Shown here: positions 44,599 to 53,616 of the stretch, one piece after another
Numbering within the stretch: the stretch's first letter is position 1
Layout: each line of letters begins with the position of its first letter
Source of the DNA: an uncultured Roseburia sp.
Lineage (GTDB): Bacteria; Bacillota; Clostridia; Lachnospirales; Lachnospiraceae
DNA: 64,000 bases
NCBI GenBank assembly: GCA_947383215.1
Contig: CANDCP010000004.1
Span: 1-64,000, forward strand
Reading direction: 5' to 3'
Translations under genes and position numbers: made by a program
Notes under the pieces: model-generated
The model's database searches: none
The model's input: only the letters and a program-made list of their open reading frames with translations
What the model was told of the DNA's origin: nothing

Positions 44599-47274
44599 TT
44601 ACTTTTCCGATGTACTTCCTGAGGTACATGCACCTCCCATCTGTGCCAGACGCGCCTCTACCTGCTCCATCATCTGTTCATATTTTGCAAGCTTCTCCTT
44701 TTCCTCCTGAATCTTTGCGGCAGGCGCTTTGCTTACAAATTTTTCATTATTCAGCATACCGTGAGAACGGGCAAGCTCTTTTTCCAGTCTCGCCTTTTCT
44801 TTTTCAAGACGTTCCCGCTCTTTTTCCATATCGACGAGATCCTCTAACGGCATATATACCACTGCCCCCGGAATCACTACCGATACCGCGTCCCCGCCGA
44901 TTCCGTCCTTATCCGCCTGAACGCTCACCTCGCTTGCACTGATCAAGTTACGGTAAGAATTTTTCATCGTCTCAAATACGGCGCGAAGCTTCTCATCCTG
45001 GGAAACCACAAAAACCTTTGCCTTTCTGGAAGGCGGAACGTCCATGTCCGTGCGAAGATTACGAATCGCGCGCACCAGCTCTTTTACGCCCGACATCATT
45101 TCCTCTTCCGCCTCAAAGCGCCATTCCTGTCTATACTCCGGCCACTCTGTGAGCATAATCGTCTCTTCCTGCGGATTCAAAGTACAGTAAATTTCTTCGG
45201 TAATAAACGGCATAAATGGGTGAAGCAGCTTTAAAGCCTGTCCCAATACGGTTTTAAGCGTCCAGAGCGCCGCGTTTGCCGCCGTCTGTTCTTCCTCTCT
45301 TTTGTAGATACGGATTTTCGCAATTTCAATATACCAGTCGCAGAACTCATCCCATATGAAATCATATACTTTTTGTACCGCAATTCCCAACTCGAACTTG
45401 TCCATATTCTCCGTTACGTCTTTTGCAAGCGTATTTACGGCGGATAAAATCCATTTGTCCTCCGGGGCAAGCCGTTTTTCATCCGGCTTTGTAAGCTCTG
45501 CCCCCTCCAGATTCATCATGATAAAACGCGAGGCGTTCCACACTTTATTCGCAAAATTTCTGGAGGCCTCTACGCGTTCCCAATAAAAACGCATATCATT
45601 CCCCGGCGCGTTTCCGGTAATCAGCGTCAGGCGCAGCGCATCGGCTCCGTATTTGTCAATGACCTCCAGCGGATCGATCCCATTCCCGAGCGACTTACTC
45701 ATTTTCCGCCCTTGGGAATCGCGAACAAGACCGTGTATCAAAACCGTGTGAAACGGCGCCGTCCCCGTCTGCTCCAATCCCGAAAACATCATTCGCATAA
45801 CCCAGAACGGAATAATATCATATCCTGTCACAAGCACGCTTGTCGGATAAAAATAATCCATCTCCTCTGTTTTATCCGGCCATCCCAACGTGGAGAACGG
45901 CCACAGCGCGGAAGAAAACCAGGTATCCAGCGTATCCGGATCCTGCCTCATTGGCTTGCCGCATTTCGGGCATACCGCAGATTTTTCTTTCGTAACCGCC
46001 ATCTCCTGACAATCGTCGCAGTAAAACGCCGGTATCTGGTGTCCCCACCAGAGCTGCCGGGAAATACACCAGTCTCTGATATTTTCCAGCCAATGAAAAT
46101 ATGTCTTGTTAAAGTGATCCGGCACAAATTTCGTATCGCCTTTTTTTACCGCGTCGATTGCCGGCTGCGCCAACGGCTTCATCTTTACGAACCACTGCTT
46201 GGAAACCTTCGGCTCTATTGTCGTCTGACAGCGGTAACAGGTTCCTACATTATGCGAGTATTCTTCCGTCTTCACAAGCGCGCCCTCGGCCTTGAGATCC
46301 TCCAAAATCGCCTCCCTCGCCTCATATCTGTCCATTCCCGCGTATTTCGGATAATCCTGCGTAATCTTTGCGTCATCCGTCATGACATCAATGATTTCCA
46401 GGTTATGTCTAAGCCCCACCTCAAAATCGTTCGGGTCGTGCGCCGGCGTAATCTTTACCACACCCGTTCCGAAATCCATCTCTACATACTCGTCCGCAAT
46501 AATCGGAATCTCCCTGTGGACAATCGGAAGAATCACGGTTTTTCCAACCATGTCCTTATATCTCTCGTCGTTCGGGTTTACCGCGACCGCCGTATCGCCG
46601 AGCATTGTCTCCGGTCTTGTCGTCGCCATCTGAATATAACCGCTTCCGTCCGAAAGCGGATATCTCAAATGCCAGAAATGTCCGGCCTGCTCCTCATACT
46701 CAACCTCTGCGTCGGAAATAGATGTCAGGCACTTCGGACACCAGTTAATCATTCTCTTTCCCCGATAAATCAATCCCTTGTCATAAAGCTTGACAAACAC
46801 TTCTTTTACCGCCCTGGAACACCCCTCGTCCATGGTAAAGCGTTCTCTCTCCCAATCCGCGGAGGACCCCATTTTCTTTAACTGACTTACGATACGCCCG
46901 CCGTACTCTTCCTTCCACTTCCAGGCCCGCTCCAGAAAACCGTCTCTTCCGATGTCCTCTTTTGATATTCCCTCTTCGCGCATATTTTCCACAATCTTCG
47001 CCTCTGTCGCGATCGAGGCGTGATCCGTCCCCGGAAGCCATAACGCCGAATACCCCTGCATCCTCTTAAAGCGCGTCAAAATATCCTGCAGCGTGTTATC
47101 GAGCGCATGTCCCATATGAAGCTGCCCCGTAATATTCGGCGGAGGCATTACAATTGTAAACGGTTTTTTATCTCTGTCTATCTGTGCGTGAAAATACCCG
47201 TTATCCTCCCATTTTTTATAAAGTCTGTCTTCAATCCCTTTCGGATCATACGTCTTTGCAAGCTCTTTTCCCAT
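44599..47274 (-). CDS. valS: Valyl-tRNA synthetase
   Basis: 891 residues, full length. Class I signatures: PPPNITGQLHMGHALDNTLQ (HIGH) and GRKMSKSLGNGIDP (KMSKS). A zinc-binding-like CDDCQ...CPKC pair lies near residues 410-440. The C-terminal coiled coil (MEKERERLEKEKARLEKELA) binds tRNA-Val. It charges tRNA-Val with valine, with editing in the CP1 domain. Regulated by a T-box leader. Confidence 0.98.
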   Translation of the reverse strand: MGKELAKTYDPKGIEDRLYKKWEDNGYFHAQIDRDKKPFTIVMPPPNITGQLHMGHALDNTLQDILTRFKRMQGYSALWLPGTDHASIATEAKIVENMREEGISKEDIGRDGFLERAWKWKEEYGGRIVSQLKKMGSSADWERERFTMDEGCSRAVKEVFVKLYDKGLIYRGKRMINWCPKCLTSISDAEVEYEEQAGHFWHLRYPLSDGSGYIQMATTRPETMLGDTAVAVNPNDERYKDMVGKTVILPIVHREIPIIADEYVEMDFGTGVVKITPAHDPNDFEVGLRHNLEIIDVMTDDAKITQDYPKYAGMDRYEAREAILEDLKAEGALVKTEEYSHNVGTCYRCQTTIEPKVSKQWFVKMKPLAQPAIDAVKKGDTKFVPDHFNKTYFHWLENIRDWCISRQLWWGHQIPAFYCDDCQEMAVTKEKSAVCPKCGKPMRQDPDTLDTWFSSALWPFSTLGWPDKTEEMDYFYPTSVLVTGYDIIPFWVMRMMFSGLEQTGTAPFHTVLIHGLVRDSQGRKMSKSLGNGIDPLEVIDKYGADALRLTLITGNAPGNDMRFYWERVEASRNFANKVWNASRFIMMNLEGAELTKPDEKRLAPEDKWILSAVNTLAKDVTENMDKFELGIAVQKVYDFIWDEFCDWYIEIAKIRIYKREEEQTAANAALWTLKTVLGQALKLLHPFMPFITEEIYCTLNPQEETIMLTEWPEYRQEWRFEAEEEMMSGVKELVRAIRNLRTDMDVPPSRKAKVFVVSQDEKLRAVFETMKNSYRNLISASEVSVQADKDGIGGDAVSVVIPGAVVYMPLEDLVDMEKERERLEKEKARLEKELARSHGMLNNEKFVSKAPAAKIQEEKEKLAKYEQMMEQVEARLAQMGGACTSGSTSEK

Positions 47275-47299
47275 ATTGTCTCTCCTTTTGTTTATCGTA

Positions 47300-47595
47300 T
47301 TTTTATAAGTCCGATCATGCGAATACGCCCTTTACAGACCTTGTCTGCAAAGGGCGTATTACCGCGGTACCACCTTTGTTACGGAGACGCAAACGTCGCC
47401 TCCATATCTCTCGTTCTTAACGGGAACTGCGCGTGAGAACTTTTCCCGCATCATACAACTGCGGCTTTCTCGGCCCTCCGGTTCAAAAGCTACCTTCCGC
47501 AAACCGTATTCAGGCAATCTTACAGCCGACGGATTCCCCTCTCTTTGAACCGTATTTGCGTACTCCTCTTTCTCATCACCTTTTCTTATAACTAT
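47300..47595 (-). ncRNA. T-box riboswitch of valS
   Basis: The minus-strand leader ends with the T-box core AAAGGTGGTACCGCGG (around 47362-47377), whose TGGT pairs with the acceptor end of uncharged tRNA. Further upstream GGAAGGTAGC could present a GTA valine specifier codon. A long stem (about 47322-47360, AATACGCCCTTT with AAAGGGCGTATT) follows the T-box. Confidence 0.9.
47322..47360 (-). terminator. T-box stem before valS, lacking a U-run
   Basis: AATACGCCCTTTACAGA pairs with TCTGCAAAGGGCGTATT, a strong stem with one mismatch or wobble. The minus-strand sequence after it is CGCATGATCGG, not a U-run, so classical intrinsic termination is questionable. Confidence 0.5.
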
Positions 47596-47599
47596 TGTC

Positions 47600-47628
47600 A
47601 TAATAATTTCTTCCAGATATTTTGTCAA
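47600..47628 (-). promoter_or_regulatory. Promoter of the valS leader
   Basis: TTGACA (47623-47628), 17 bp, TATTAT (47600-47605) on the minus strand. Confidence 0.7.
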
Positions 47629-47634
47629 GAGATT

Positions 47635-48423
47635 TTATGAAATGTTCATGTTATCCAATCGTGTCTTTAACTCTGAAAAATCCACCTCAAGCCGGCGCCC
47701 ATAAATTCGAACCGGAACCCTGTCCTGAAAACCGTACTTATACGGCATCTCATCCTCCTCAAAATAATAGGTCACCACCGCCTGCCGCTTGGGATCCACA
47801 ATCCAGTATTCCCTGACTCCGGCGTCCGCGTATTTTGACAGCTTCCTTCTGTAATCCAGCTTCCTGCTTCCATCCGAGACAATCTCCACAACCAAATCCG
47901 GCGCCCCGCAGACGCCCTCTCTTCTCACCTTATCCCGGTCGCAGACGATAACAATATCCGGCTGAAGCATCGTCTTATTATTACAGTCCAGCTGCACATC
48001 CAGAGGCGCCGCAAGTACCAGACAATTGCCGTTGTTGTCTCGGACATACCTCTGAAACTCAAATAATAGTTCCGTCAGAAAAAACTGATGCAGCGTGAGC
48101 GGAGCCTGCATGTAAATCAATTCCCCGTCTAACAATTCCACCCTGATATCCTCCGGCAGCGCATAGTAATCGTCCACCGTATACTCTCCCTGCTTTTTCT
48201 GAAAAATCTCACTCTGATACGACGCAGTCTCGCGCACAGTCAAAACGCCGCCCGACCTCTCCAACGCAGCCTCCAACGCACAAAGCGTATCGTACTGCGG
48301 CGACTTTGTCTCCCCGCTTAAAATCTTATTAATTGTTCCCACCGGTACGCCTGATAAATCCGACCACTCCTTCGTCGTGAGCGAAAGCGCCTCCTTACGT
48401 CTCCTCAAATCTTCTCCCAGCAT
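47635..48423 (-). CDS. XRE helix-turn-helix fused to Uma2-type nuclease domain
   Basis: 262 residues. Residues ~1-65 are an XRE/Cro DNA-binding domain (LTTKEWSDLSGVPVGTINKI). The rest is a Uma2/DUF820 domain of the PD-(D/E)XK superfamily: RVELLDGELIYMQAPLTLHQ, the core MLQPDIVIVCD, then GAPDLVVEIVSDGSRKLDYR with the E and later K, and REYWIVDPKRQ. GGGAGGTG lies 7 nt before the ATG at 48423. Its promoter contains two palindromes that probably bind the protein itself. The nuclease target is unknown. Confidence 0.85.
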   Translation of the reverse strand: MLGEDLRRRKEALSLTTKEWSDLSGVPVGTINKILSGETKSPQYDTLCALEAALERSGGVLTVRETASYQSEIFQKKQGEYTVDDYYALPEDIRVELLDGELIYMQAPLTLHQFFLTELLFEFQRYVRDNNGNCLVLAAPLDVQLDCNNKTMLQPDIVIVCDRDKVRREGVCGAPDLVVEIVSDGSRKLDYRRKLSKYADAGVREYWIVDPKRQAVVTYYFEEDEMPYKYGFQDRVPVRIYGRRLEVDFSELKTRLDNMNIS

Positions 48424-48466
48424 AAAAATACACCTCCCGAATTCAGTCCTGCCAATACATACTAAT

Positions 48467-48517
48467 ATAATACACCCGAAAACGGGTATCGTCAACAAAA
48501 AACACCCGTTTTCGGGT
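48467..48517 (-). promoter_or_regulatory. Promoter with two operator palindromes (XRE-Uma2)
   Basis: TTGACG (48490-48495), 17 bp, TATTAT (48467-48472). The spacer is filled by the palindrome ACCCGAAAACGGGT (48474-48487, plus-strand reading). A second one, ACCCGTTTTCGGGT (48504-48517), lies just upstream of the -35. A repressor bound there would block the promoter, as expected for autoregulation. Confidence 0.8.
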
Positions 48518-48544
48518 TGGCGCTTCCTCCGGGAAAGCTTTTAC

Positions 48545-51500
48545 TTAAATTTCCTCCTCGACCATACTTCTGTTCCTGTTAAACGCATCGTAAATACAAG
48601 GCACTACCACAAGCGTGAGCAGCGTTCCGTAAACAAGACCTCCAATAATTACAATCGCCATCGGCTGCATCATCTCAGACCCGCTTCCAACGCCAAGCGC
48701 CATCGTCACCATTGCAAGAATCGTCGTCAGCGCCGTCATCAGGATCGGCCGAAGCCTTGTGCTTCCGGCCTCAATAATAGCCTCTTTCTTGTCGGCCCCT
48801 TTTCTTCTGAGCTGGTTAATATAATCGACCATCACGATACCGTTATTCACGATAATACCTGCCAACATGACAAATCCAATCATGGATATGACACTGATCT
48901 CATTCCCGGTCAGATATAATCCCAGGAATCCGCCGGTAAATGCCAACGGAATGGTAAACATGATAATAAACGGGGACAGCAGAGACTGAAACTGCGCTAC
49001 CATAATAAGATAAATAAATATCACGGCCAAAATCAGCATTAAATAAAGCTGATCGAGCGCGTCATTAATCTGCTCATCCTCCCCCTTCATCTTTATAGAA
49101 TAACCCTCCGGACACTCGTAGCGATCCAACTGCCCCTGAATGTCACGGCTCACCAGTCCTACGTTATATCCGTCCTCGATCATTGCGCTCACGGTAATGT
49201 AACGCGACTGCGCGTCGCGGTTAATCTGACTTAACGCCTCTCCCTCGGTAAACTCTGCAATTTCGGAAAGCAAAATTTCTTCCTCTTCGCCGTCGCCGTT
49301 CGTATAAGTAAACGTTAACTTCTTCAGCTTTTCTCTCGTCATACTCTCCTGCTCACTGGTATCGACAAACACCTCATAATCCTTTCGATCCGTGGATATC
49401 ACAGTCGAAGAAGCCGTGTCTGTCATTTTTCCGAATACGAGTTGATAAACCTGAGCTACCGTCATGTTATATTCGGAAGCTTTATCCTTGTCTACGGTAA
49501 TGACAAGCTGCTCCGTAGTATTTTCCATTCCGTTTGAAACTTCCGTCGTCCCTTTTGTCCCGGATACAATCTCAGCCACATCCGCCGCAATTGTCCGAAG
49601 CTTCTCCAGATCATTTCCCGCAACCTGCACCGCAATGCCGCTTCCGGTAAGCGCGCTCATATCCATCATAGAAGTATCCGATACCACTTCACACCCCATC
49701 CCTTCGGTACGCTTTGCAATTTCATCCGAAAGTTCTTTGTTTGACATGTCAGAATCTTCATCCAAAAGCAGATACATGGAGATACTGTCTTCCTGTCCGC
49801 CGCCCATGCTGGTCATCATTCCGCCGCCGCCCGCCATCGCGCCGATCGTCTCAATCGCCTCGATATCTGAAATACGCGCGATCACCTCGTCCGACATCTG
49901 CGTCAATTCCTCAAATTCCACCTTATCTTTCGGCGTTACCGTGAGCGTCATCTGGGTACTCTCCATCTCCGGCATAAAAGAAGTTCCCTTTGACACCGCG
50001 AGTACCGTGGACAAAACCAGCAAGCCGGCCGACGCAAGAAATACAATCGGTTTAAACCGCAGCGCGGCTCCAAGAAAACGACCGTACCCCCGCTGTATTT
50101 TCTCTAAAAACGGATGCTTCTTCTCGGAACTCTTTTTCAGTACGCCGGACGCCATCATAGGAACAAATGTCAACGCAACAATCAGACTGGCAAGCAGCGC
50201 ATATCCGATCGTGAGCGCCATATCTACAAACAGCTGCCTTGTAATTCCCTCCGTAAAAATAATCGGCGCAAACACGCATACGGTTGTAAGCGTCGACGCC
50301 ACAATTGCGCCGCTGACCTGCTTCGCGCCCTCAATCGCCGCTTTCTTGACCGAAACCCCTTCATTGCGCATCCGGTAAATATTTTCAATCACCACAATCG
50401 AATTGTCCACGAGCATACCGATTCCAAGCGCAAGGCCCGACATAGAAATTATGTTGAGCGTTATTCCCGAAAAATACATAAGCACGATTGCAAAAATAAC
50501 GCTCAGCGGTATGGAACAGGCGATGACAAACGTCGGGCGAATATCCTTCAGGAACAATAACAGGATTAAAATCGCAAGAATCGCACCGTAAATCATATTT
50601 TCCAGCACATTGTCTACAATGAGATCGATATAAACTCCCTGATCCATCAATACCGCAAGATGGAGATTCTCATCGTCATTCATCAGGCTCTCAAAGCGCT
50701 TATGAAGCGCCTTCGTCACATTCCCGGTGGAATAACCCGTCTGTTTTTCCAGCGTCAGCATAATTCCCGGATTCCCGTTTACCTTAGCGTACACCTCCGA
50801 AGCGTTATCCGTCATGGAAATATCGGCAATGTCACACAGCCTGATCGGTTCGATACCGTCCAAATGCATGTCAATGAGAATCATATCGGACAGCTCGCCC
50901 ATATCGGACAGCTCGTCTCCGATCTTTACAAGATATTCGGTCTTATCTTCCGTAATGTACCCCGCCGGCATAGAAAAATTCTGCGCCCTCAAAAGATTGT
51001 TGATCGTATCCATCGACAACACCTGATTCAAATCGGCCGACTCCATAGCCGACCCCTTTGAATCTTCCAGTTTTGTCTGCGCCTCCTCCAGAGACGCTTC
51101 CCCGGACGAAAGCTGCGCCAGGTTACTGCTGATCTCTATTGAGTTTAAAATTTCGTTTCGGTTCAGCTGCTCCAGCGCATCGCTCACGGAAACCTTTCCC
51201 TGCTGCACCTGCGCAATCCCCGATTCCACCGTCGCAATTCCCGTCTTTAAATCCACGAGATTCTTCTCAAGCGCTGCGACTGCCTTCGGAATATCTTTAT
51301 ACGTCTTAAGCTCAATGCCGGCCTTCTGTAAATCTGCGGCGGCTTCGTTGCCCGCAAGCGCGGCGTTAATTGTATTCAGGCCTTCCTGAAGCTGTGCCAG
51401 AGAAGCGTGCAGAGCGACCGGATCCTGTCCCGTCGCCGCAAGCTGTTCATCCGTATATGTATCAAGCAGTGTCTGTATCGGTTTTATCTTTGCCTCAAGC

Positions 51501-52369
51501 CCTTCCGCCGTCTTGTGCGTCTCCTTTAAACCAGATATCGCGGACTCCAAAGACGTCTGCTGCTCCCGGAGCGCGCCAAGCTGCCCTGTCAGATCCTTTT
51601 CGCTCTGAAACAGCTCAATCTGTTTCGTATTCAGATCCTTCCTGGCGCTGCTCACCGAATTGGCAAGCGAATTTTTACCCTCTTCGAGCTTCTTTTTCCC
51701 GGAATCAATCTCGGATTTCGCGTCGTCGATCTCATTCTGCGCATCCGTAAATTGATTGCCGATTACTTCCTGTATCCGCTCATTCAGGCGGTCGATCTTG
51801 TCCTGGTTCAGCGTCACGGCAATATGCTCGCTCGTCTCTCCCGACGCGGTCACTGACGCGACTCCCTCCACGCTCTCAAGCGCCGGAATCAACTCATCCT
51901 CGACATAATCCGTAATCGCGGCGCCATCCATATCATTCACGTCGACGGACGCCACCATTACCGGAATCATATCGGGATCGATCTGCATAATAATCGGCGT
52001 CCCCGCAGAATCCGGAAAATCCCCCTCAAGCTGGTCAAGATCTCCCCGCATCTCAATCATAACAGAATCCATGTTCGCGCTCTGCTCATACTCCAGCACC
52101 ACAACGGAATAACTGTTATATGACATGGAACTGATATTCTTTATATTTGAAGTCGTCGCCATCGACGCCTCAATCTTCGCGGTCAGCTCCTTCTCCACCT
52201 CTTCCGGACTGGCTCCCGGATAAGTTGTAATTACAATCGCATATGGAAAACTCATATCCGGCAGCAAATCCGTCGTCATTTTTGTCAATGACACCACACC
52301 CAACACAATTACGAGCAAAACGCCCACAAACACGGTATAAGGCTTTTTCACACTAAATTTTGAAAACAC
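48545..52369 (-). CDS. RND-superfamily efflux transporter with long coiled-coil insertion
   Basis: 1274 residues. It has the HAE1/AcrB-like plan: an N-terminal helix, an external domain, helices 2-7, a second external domain and helices 8-12. The charged TM4 motif is GIGMLVDNSIVVIENIYRM. Residues ~200-460 of the first external domain are a long coiled-coil-like insertion (EIDDAKSEIDSGKKKLEEGK and many Gln/Glu/Lys heptads) not found in Proteobacterial AcrB. No adaptor or outer-membrane partner gene is adjacent, so the insertion may stand in for the adaptor; that is inference. The start is a GTG at 52369 with GGAGGAAG upstream. Confidence 0.88.
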   Translation of the reverse strand: MFSKFSVKKPYTVFVGVLLVIVLGVVSLTKMTTDLLPDMSFPYAIVITTYPGASPEEVEKELTAKIEASMATTSNIKNISSMSYNSYSVVVLEYEQSANMDSVMIEMRGDLDQLEGDFPDSAGTPIIMQIDPDMIPVMVASVDVNDMDGAAITDYVEDELIPALESVEGVASVTASGETSEHIAVTLNQDKIDRLNERIQEVIGNQFTDAQNEIDDAKSEIDSGKKKLEEGKNSLANSVSSARKDLNTKQIELFQSEKDLTGQLGALREQQTSLESAISGLKETHKTAEGLEAKIKPIQTLLDTYTDEQLAATGQDPVALHASLAQLQEGLNTINAALAGNEAAADLQKAGIELKTYKDIPKAVAALEKNLVDLKTGIATVESGIAQVQQGKVSVSDALEQLNRNEILNSIEISSNLAQLSSGEASLEEAQTKLEDSKGSAMESADLNQVLSMDTINNLLRAQNFSMPAGYITEDKTEYLVKIGDELSDMGELSDMILIDMHLDGIEPIRLCDIADISMTDNASEVYAKVNGNPGIMLTLEKQTGYSTGNVTKALHKRFESLMNDDENLHLAVLMDQGVYIDLIVDNVLENMIYGAILAILILLLFLKDIRPTFVIACSIPLSVIFAIVLMYFSGITLNIISMSGLALGIGMLVDNSIVVIENIYRMRNEGVSVKKAAIEGAKQVSGAIVASTLTTVCVFAPIIFTEGITRQLFVDMALTIGYALLASLIVALTFVPMMASGVLKKSSEKKHPFLEKIQRGYGRFLGAALRFKPIVFLASAGLLVLSTVLAVSKGTSFMPEMESTQMTLTVTPKDKVEFEELTQMSDEVIARISDIEAIETIGAMAGGGGMMTSMGGGQEDSISMYLLLDEDSDMSNKELSDEIAKRTEGMGCEVVSDTSMMDMSALTGSGIAVQVAGNDLEKLRTIAADVAEIVSGTKGTTEVSNGMENTTEQLVITVDKDKASEYNMTVAQVYQLVFGKMTDTASSTVISTDRKDYEVFVDTSEQESMTREKLKKLTFTYTNGDGEEEEILLSEIAEFTEGEALSQINRDAQSRYITVSAMIEDGYNVGLVSRDIQGQLDRYECPEGYSIKMKGEDEQINDALDQLYLMLILAVIFIYLIMVAQFQSLLSPFIIMFTIPLAFTGGFLGLYLTGNEISVISMIGFVMLAGIIVNNGIVMVDYINQLRRKGADKKEAIIEAGSTRLRPILMTALTTILAMVTMALGVGSGSEMMQPMAIVIIGGLVYGTLLTLVVVPCIYDAFNRNRSMVEEEI

Positions 52370-52422
52370 TGCGCTTCCTCCAAAAATTAATTTTAGTAAT
52401 AGATTTTCTTATGATTTTTTTC

Positions 52423-52451
52423 AGTTTAATCCTTTCTAACCTTTATTTCAA
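52423..52451 (-). promoter_or_regulatory. Promoter of the RND gene
   Basis: TTGAAA (52446-52451), 17 bp, TAAACT (52423-52428) on the minus strand. Confidence 0.55.
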
Positions 52452-52519
52452 TAACCCCGCGCCAAAGTTTATCTTTTTTTTAGATTCTTTCATAAAATTC
52501 ACTTTTTCACCAAAAAACA

Positions 52520-52528
52520 TGCTATAAT
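52520..52528 (+). promoter_or_regulatory. Extended -10 promoter of cheC
   Basis: TGCTATAAT on the plus strand (TATAAT at 52523-52528); only a weak -35 (TTCACT, 19 bp upstream) is seen. Confidence 0.5.
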
Positions 52529-52590
52529 AGAAACGTGCTTTGATGTGCACGCAGATAAAACACATAAAATTTTGCAATGGGGGTTACGAC

Positions 52591-53199
52591 ATGAATGAAT
52601 TAAACGAAATGCATGTAAGTGTACTGACAGAAATCGGCAACATTGGTTCCGGTAATGCCGCAACTGCTTTGGCATCACTGCTAAATACATTTGTAGATAT
52701 TGAAATACCCAATATCCACCTGCCAAACTTCGAAGATGTCCCGGAATTCTTAGGCGGAGCGGATAACCTTGCGCTCGGACTTACCGTCAATCTGACCGGC
52801 GACATACAGGGCATGATGCTCGAAATCATCCAAAAGGATTTCGCAAGCCGGCTGATCAATACATTTTACGAAAAAGAAATTTCTTCTCTCTCGGATATTT
52901 CCGAAATGGATCTGTCCGTGGTTCGTGAAATGGGGAACATCACAACGGCCGCATATGTTAATTCTATCGCCAAAATGACAAATACGTTTATCAATATCAC
53001 TCCTCCGAGGGATTACATCGATACGGTCGGAAATATACTCTCACTCCCGGAACAGCAAATCCATGAGGTCGGAAAAAAGGTATTGTTCATCGACGAACAT
53101 TTCCGCATTGCGGACACGCAAATCCAAAGCAGTATGATACTGATCCTTGAGGTAACCTCCATGGACGTGCTTCTCACAAAACTCGGAATACCTCTCTGA
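52591..53199 (+). CDS. cheC: CheC-family chemotaxis phosphatase
   Basis: 202 residues. Two CheC/FliY phosphatase motifs are present: LTEIGNIGSGNAATALASLL with Glu14 and Asn17, and VVREMGNITTAAYVNSIAKM with Glu113 and Asn116. CheC removes phosphate from CheY-P and works with CheD in adaptation. Start at 52591 (MNELNEMH) has GGGGG upstream; earlier starts are unlikely. It stands alone; no other chemotaxis gene is nearby. It supports a motile organism, as does the sigma-D promoter at 37122. Confidence 0.88.
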   Translation: MNELNEMHVSVLTEIGNIGSGNAATALASLLNTFVDIEIPNIHLPNFEDVPEFLGGADNLALGLTVNLTGDIQGMMLEIIQKDFASRLINTFYEKEISSLSDISEMDLSVVREMGNITTAAYVNSIAKMTNTFINITPPRDYIDTVGNILSLPEQQIHEVGKKVLFIDEHFRIADTQIQSSMILILEVTSMDVLLTKLGIPL

Positions 53200-53228
53200 C
53201 AACCGGCGCACCGGACAGATCAAACGGC

Positions 53229-53276
53229 GCAAAAAGAGCCTGACTTTCACTGCTATATGAAAATCAGGCTTTTTGC
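53229..53276. terminator. Bidirectional terminator between cheC and the small membrane protein
   Basis: GCAAAAAG-CCTGA-TTTCA pairs with TGAAAATCAGGCTTTTTGC across the loop at 53250-53257, with a 2-nt bulge; A- and T-runs flank both sides. Confidence 0.8.
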
Positions 53277-53318
53277 GGGTCCTTTTAAGCACGGCGGACT
53301 GAGCTTAACGCCGTCAAG

Positions 53319-53465
53319 CTACATCTCTTCCGACGAATCTTCATCCGCAATCGCGGCGGCCGCCCCTGAAACAGCCGAAACAACCGCAATTACGGTAACT
53401 ACAACAACCAATAACAGCAATGCCCCTAAAAAAATAAACAGCCCGGTTTCTGTCATACTTTTCAT
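53319..53465 (-). CDS. 48-residue single-pass membrane protein
   Basis: One strong hydrophobic helix (GLFIFLGALLLLVVVVTVIA), a short Ala-rich stretch and an acidic C-terminus DEDSSEEM. Start at 53465 or the in-frame ATG at 53456. A promoter lies at 53505-53534 and a terminator follows, so it is a complete transcription unit. The overlapping plus-strand frame is its shadow. No family is recognised. Small membrane proteins of this kind often modulate a larger membrane complex. Confidence 0.65.
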   Translation of the reverse strand: MKSMTETGLFIFLGALLLLVVVVTVIAVVSAVSGAAAAIADEDSSEEM

Positions 53466-53504
53466 CTCACTTTTCTTATTCTCAAAATTATGTTTCCGCT
53501 ACAT

Positions 53505-53534
53505 AGTATAACACATTTGTCCGCTCTCTATCAA
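53505..53534 (-). promoter_or_regulatory. Promoter of the 48-residue protein
   Basis: TTGATA (53529-53534), 18 bp, TATACT (53505-53510) on the minus strand. Confidence 0.6.
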
Positions 53535-53554
53535 CCGTTTCTTTTGTGTACTAT

Positions 53555-53583
53555 TTGCATATTACAGTAAATACTGCTATAAT
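53555..53583 (+). promoter_or_regulatory. Promoter of the CPBP protease gene
   Basis: TTGCAT (53555-53560), 17 bp, TATAAT (53578-53583) with a TGC extended -10 on the plus strand. Confidence 0.7.
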
Positions 53584-53616
53584 AAATCATATTTTAAATC
53601 ATCGGAGGTCTGTTAT

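Noticed and set aside
53257-53511. 84-codon plus-strand frame after cheC
   Set aside because: Its start lies in a terminator stem and its Thr/Ser/Ala-rich content is the antisense shadow of the small membrane protein at 53319-53465.
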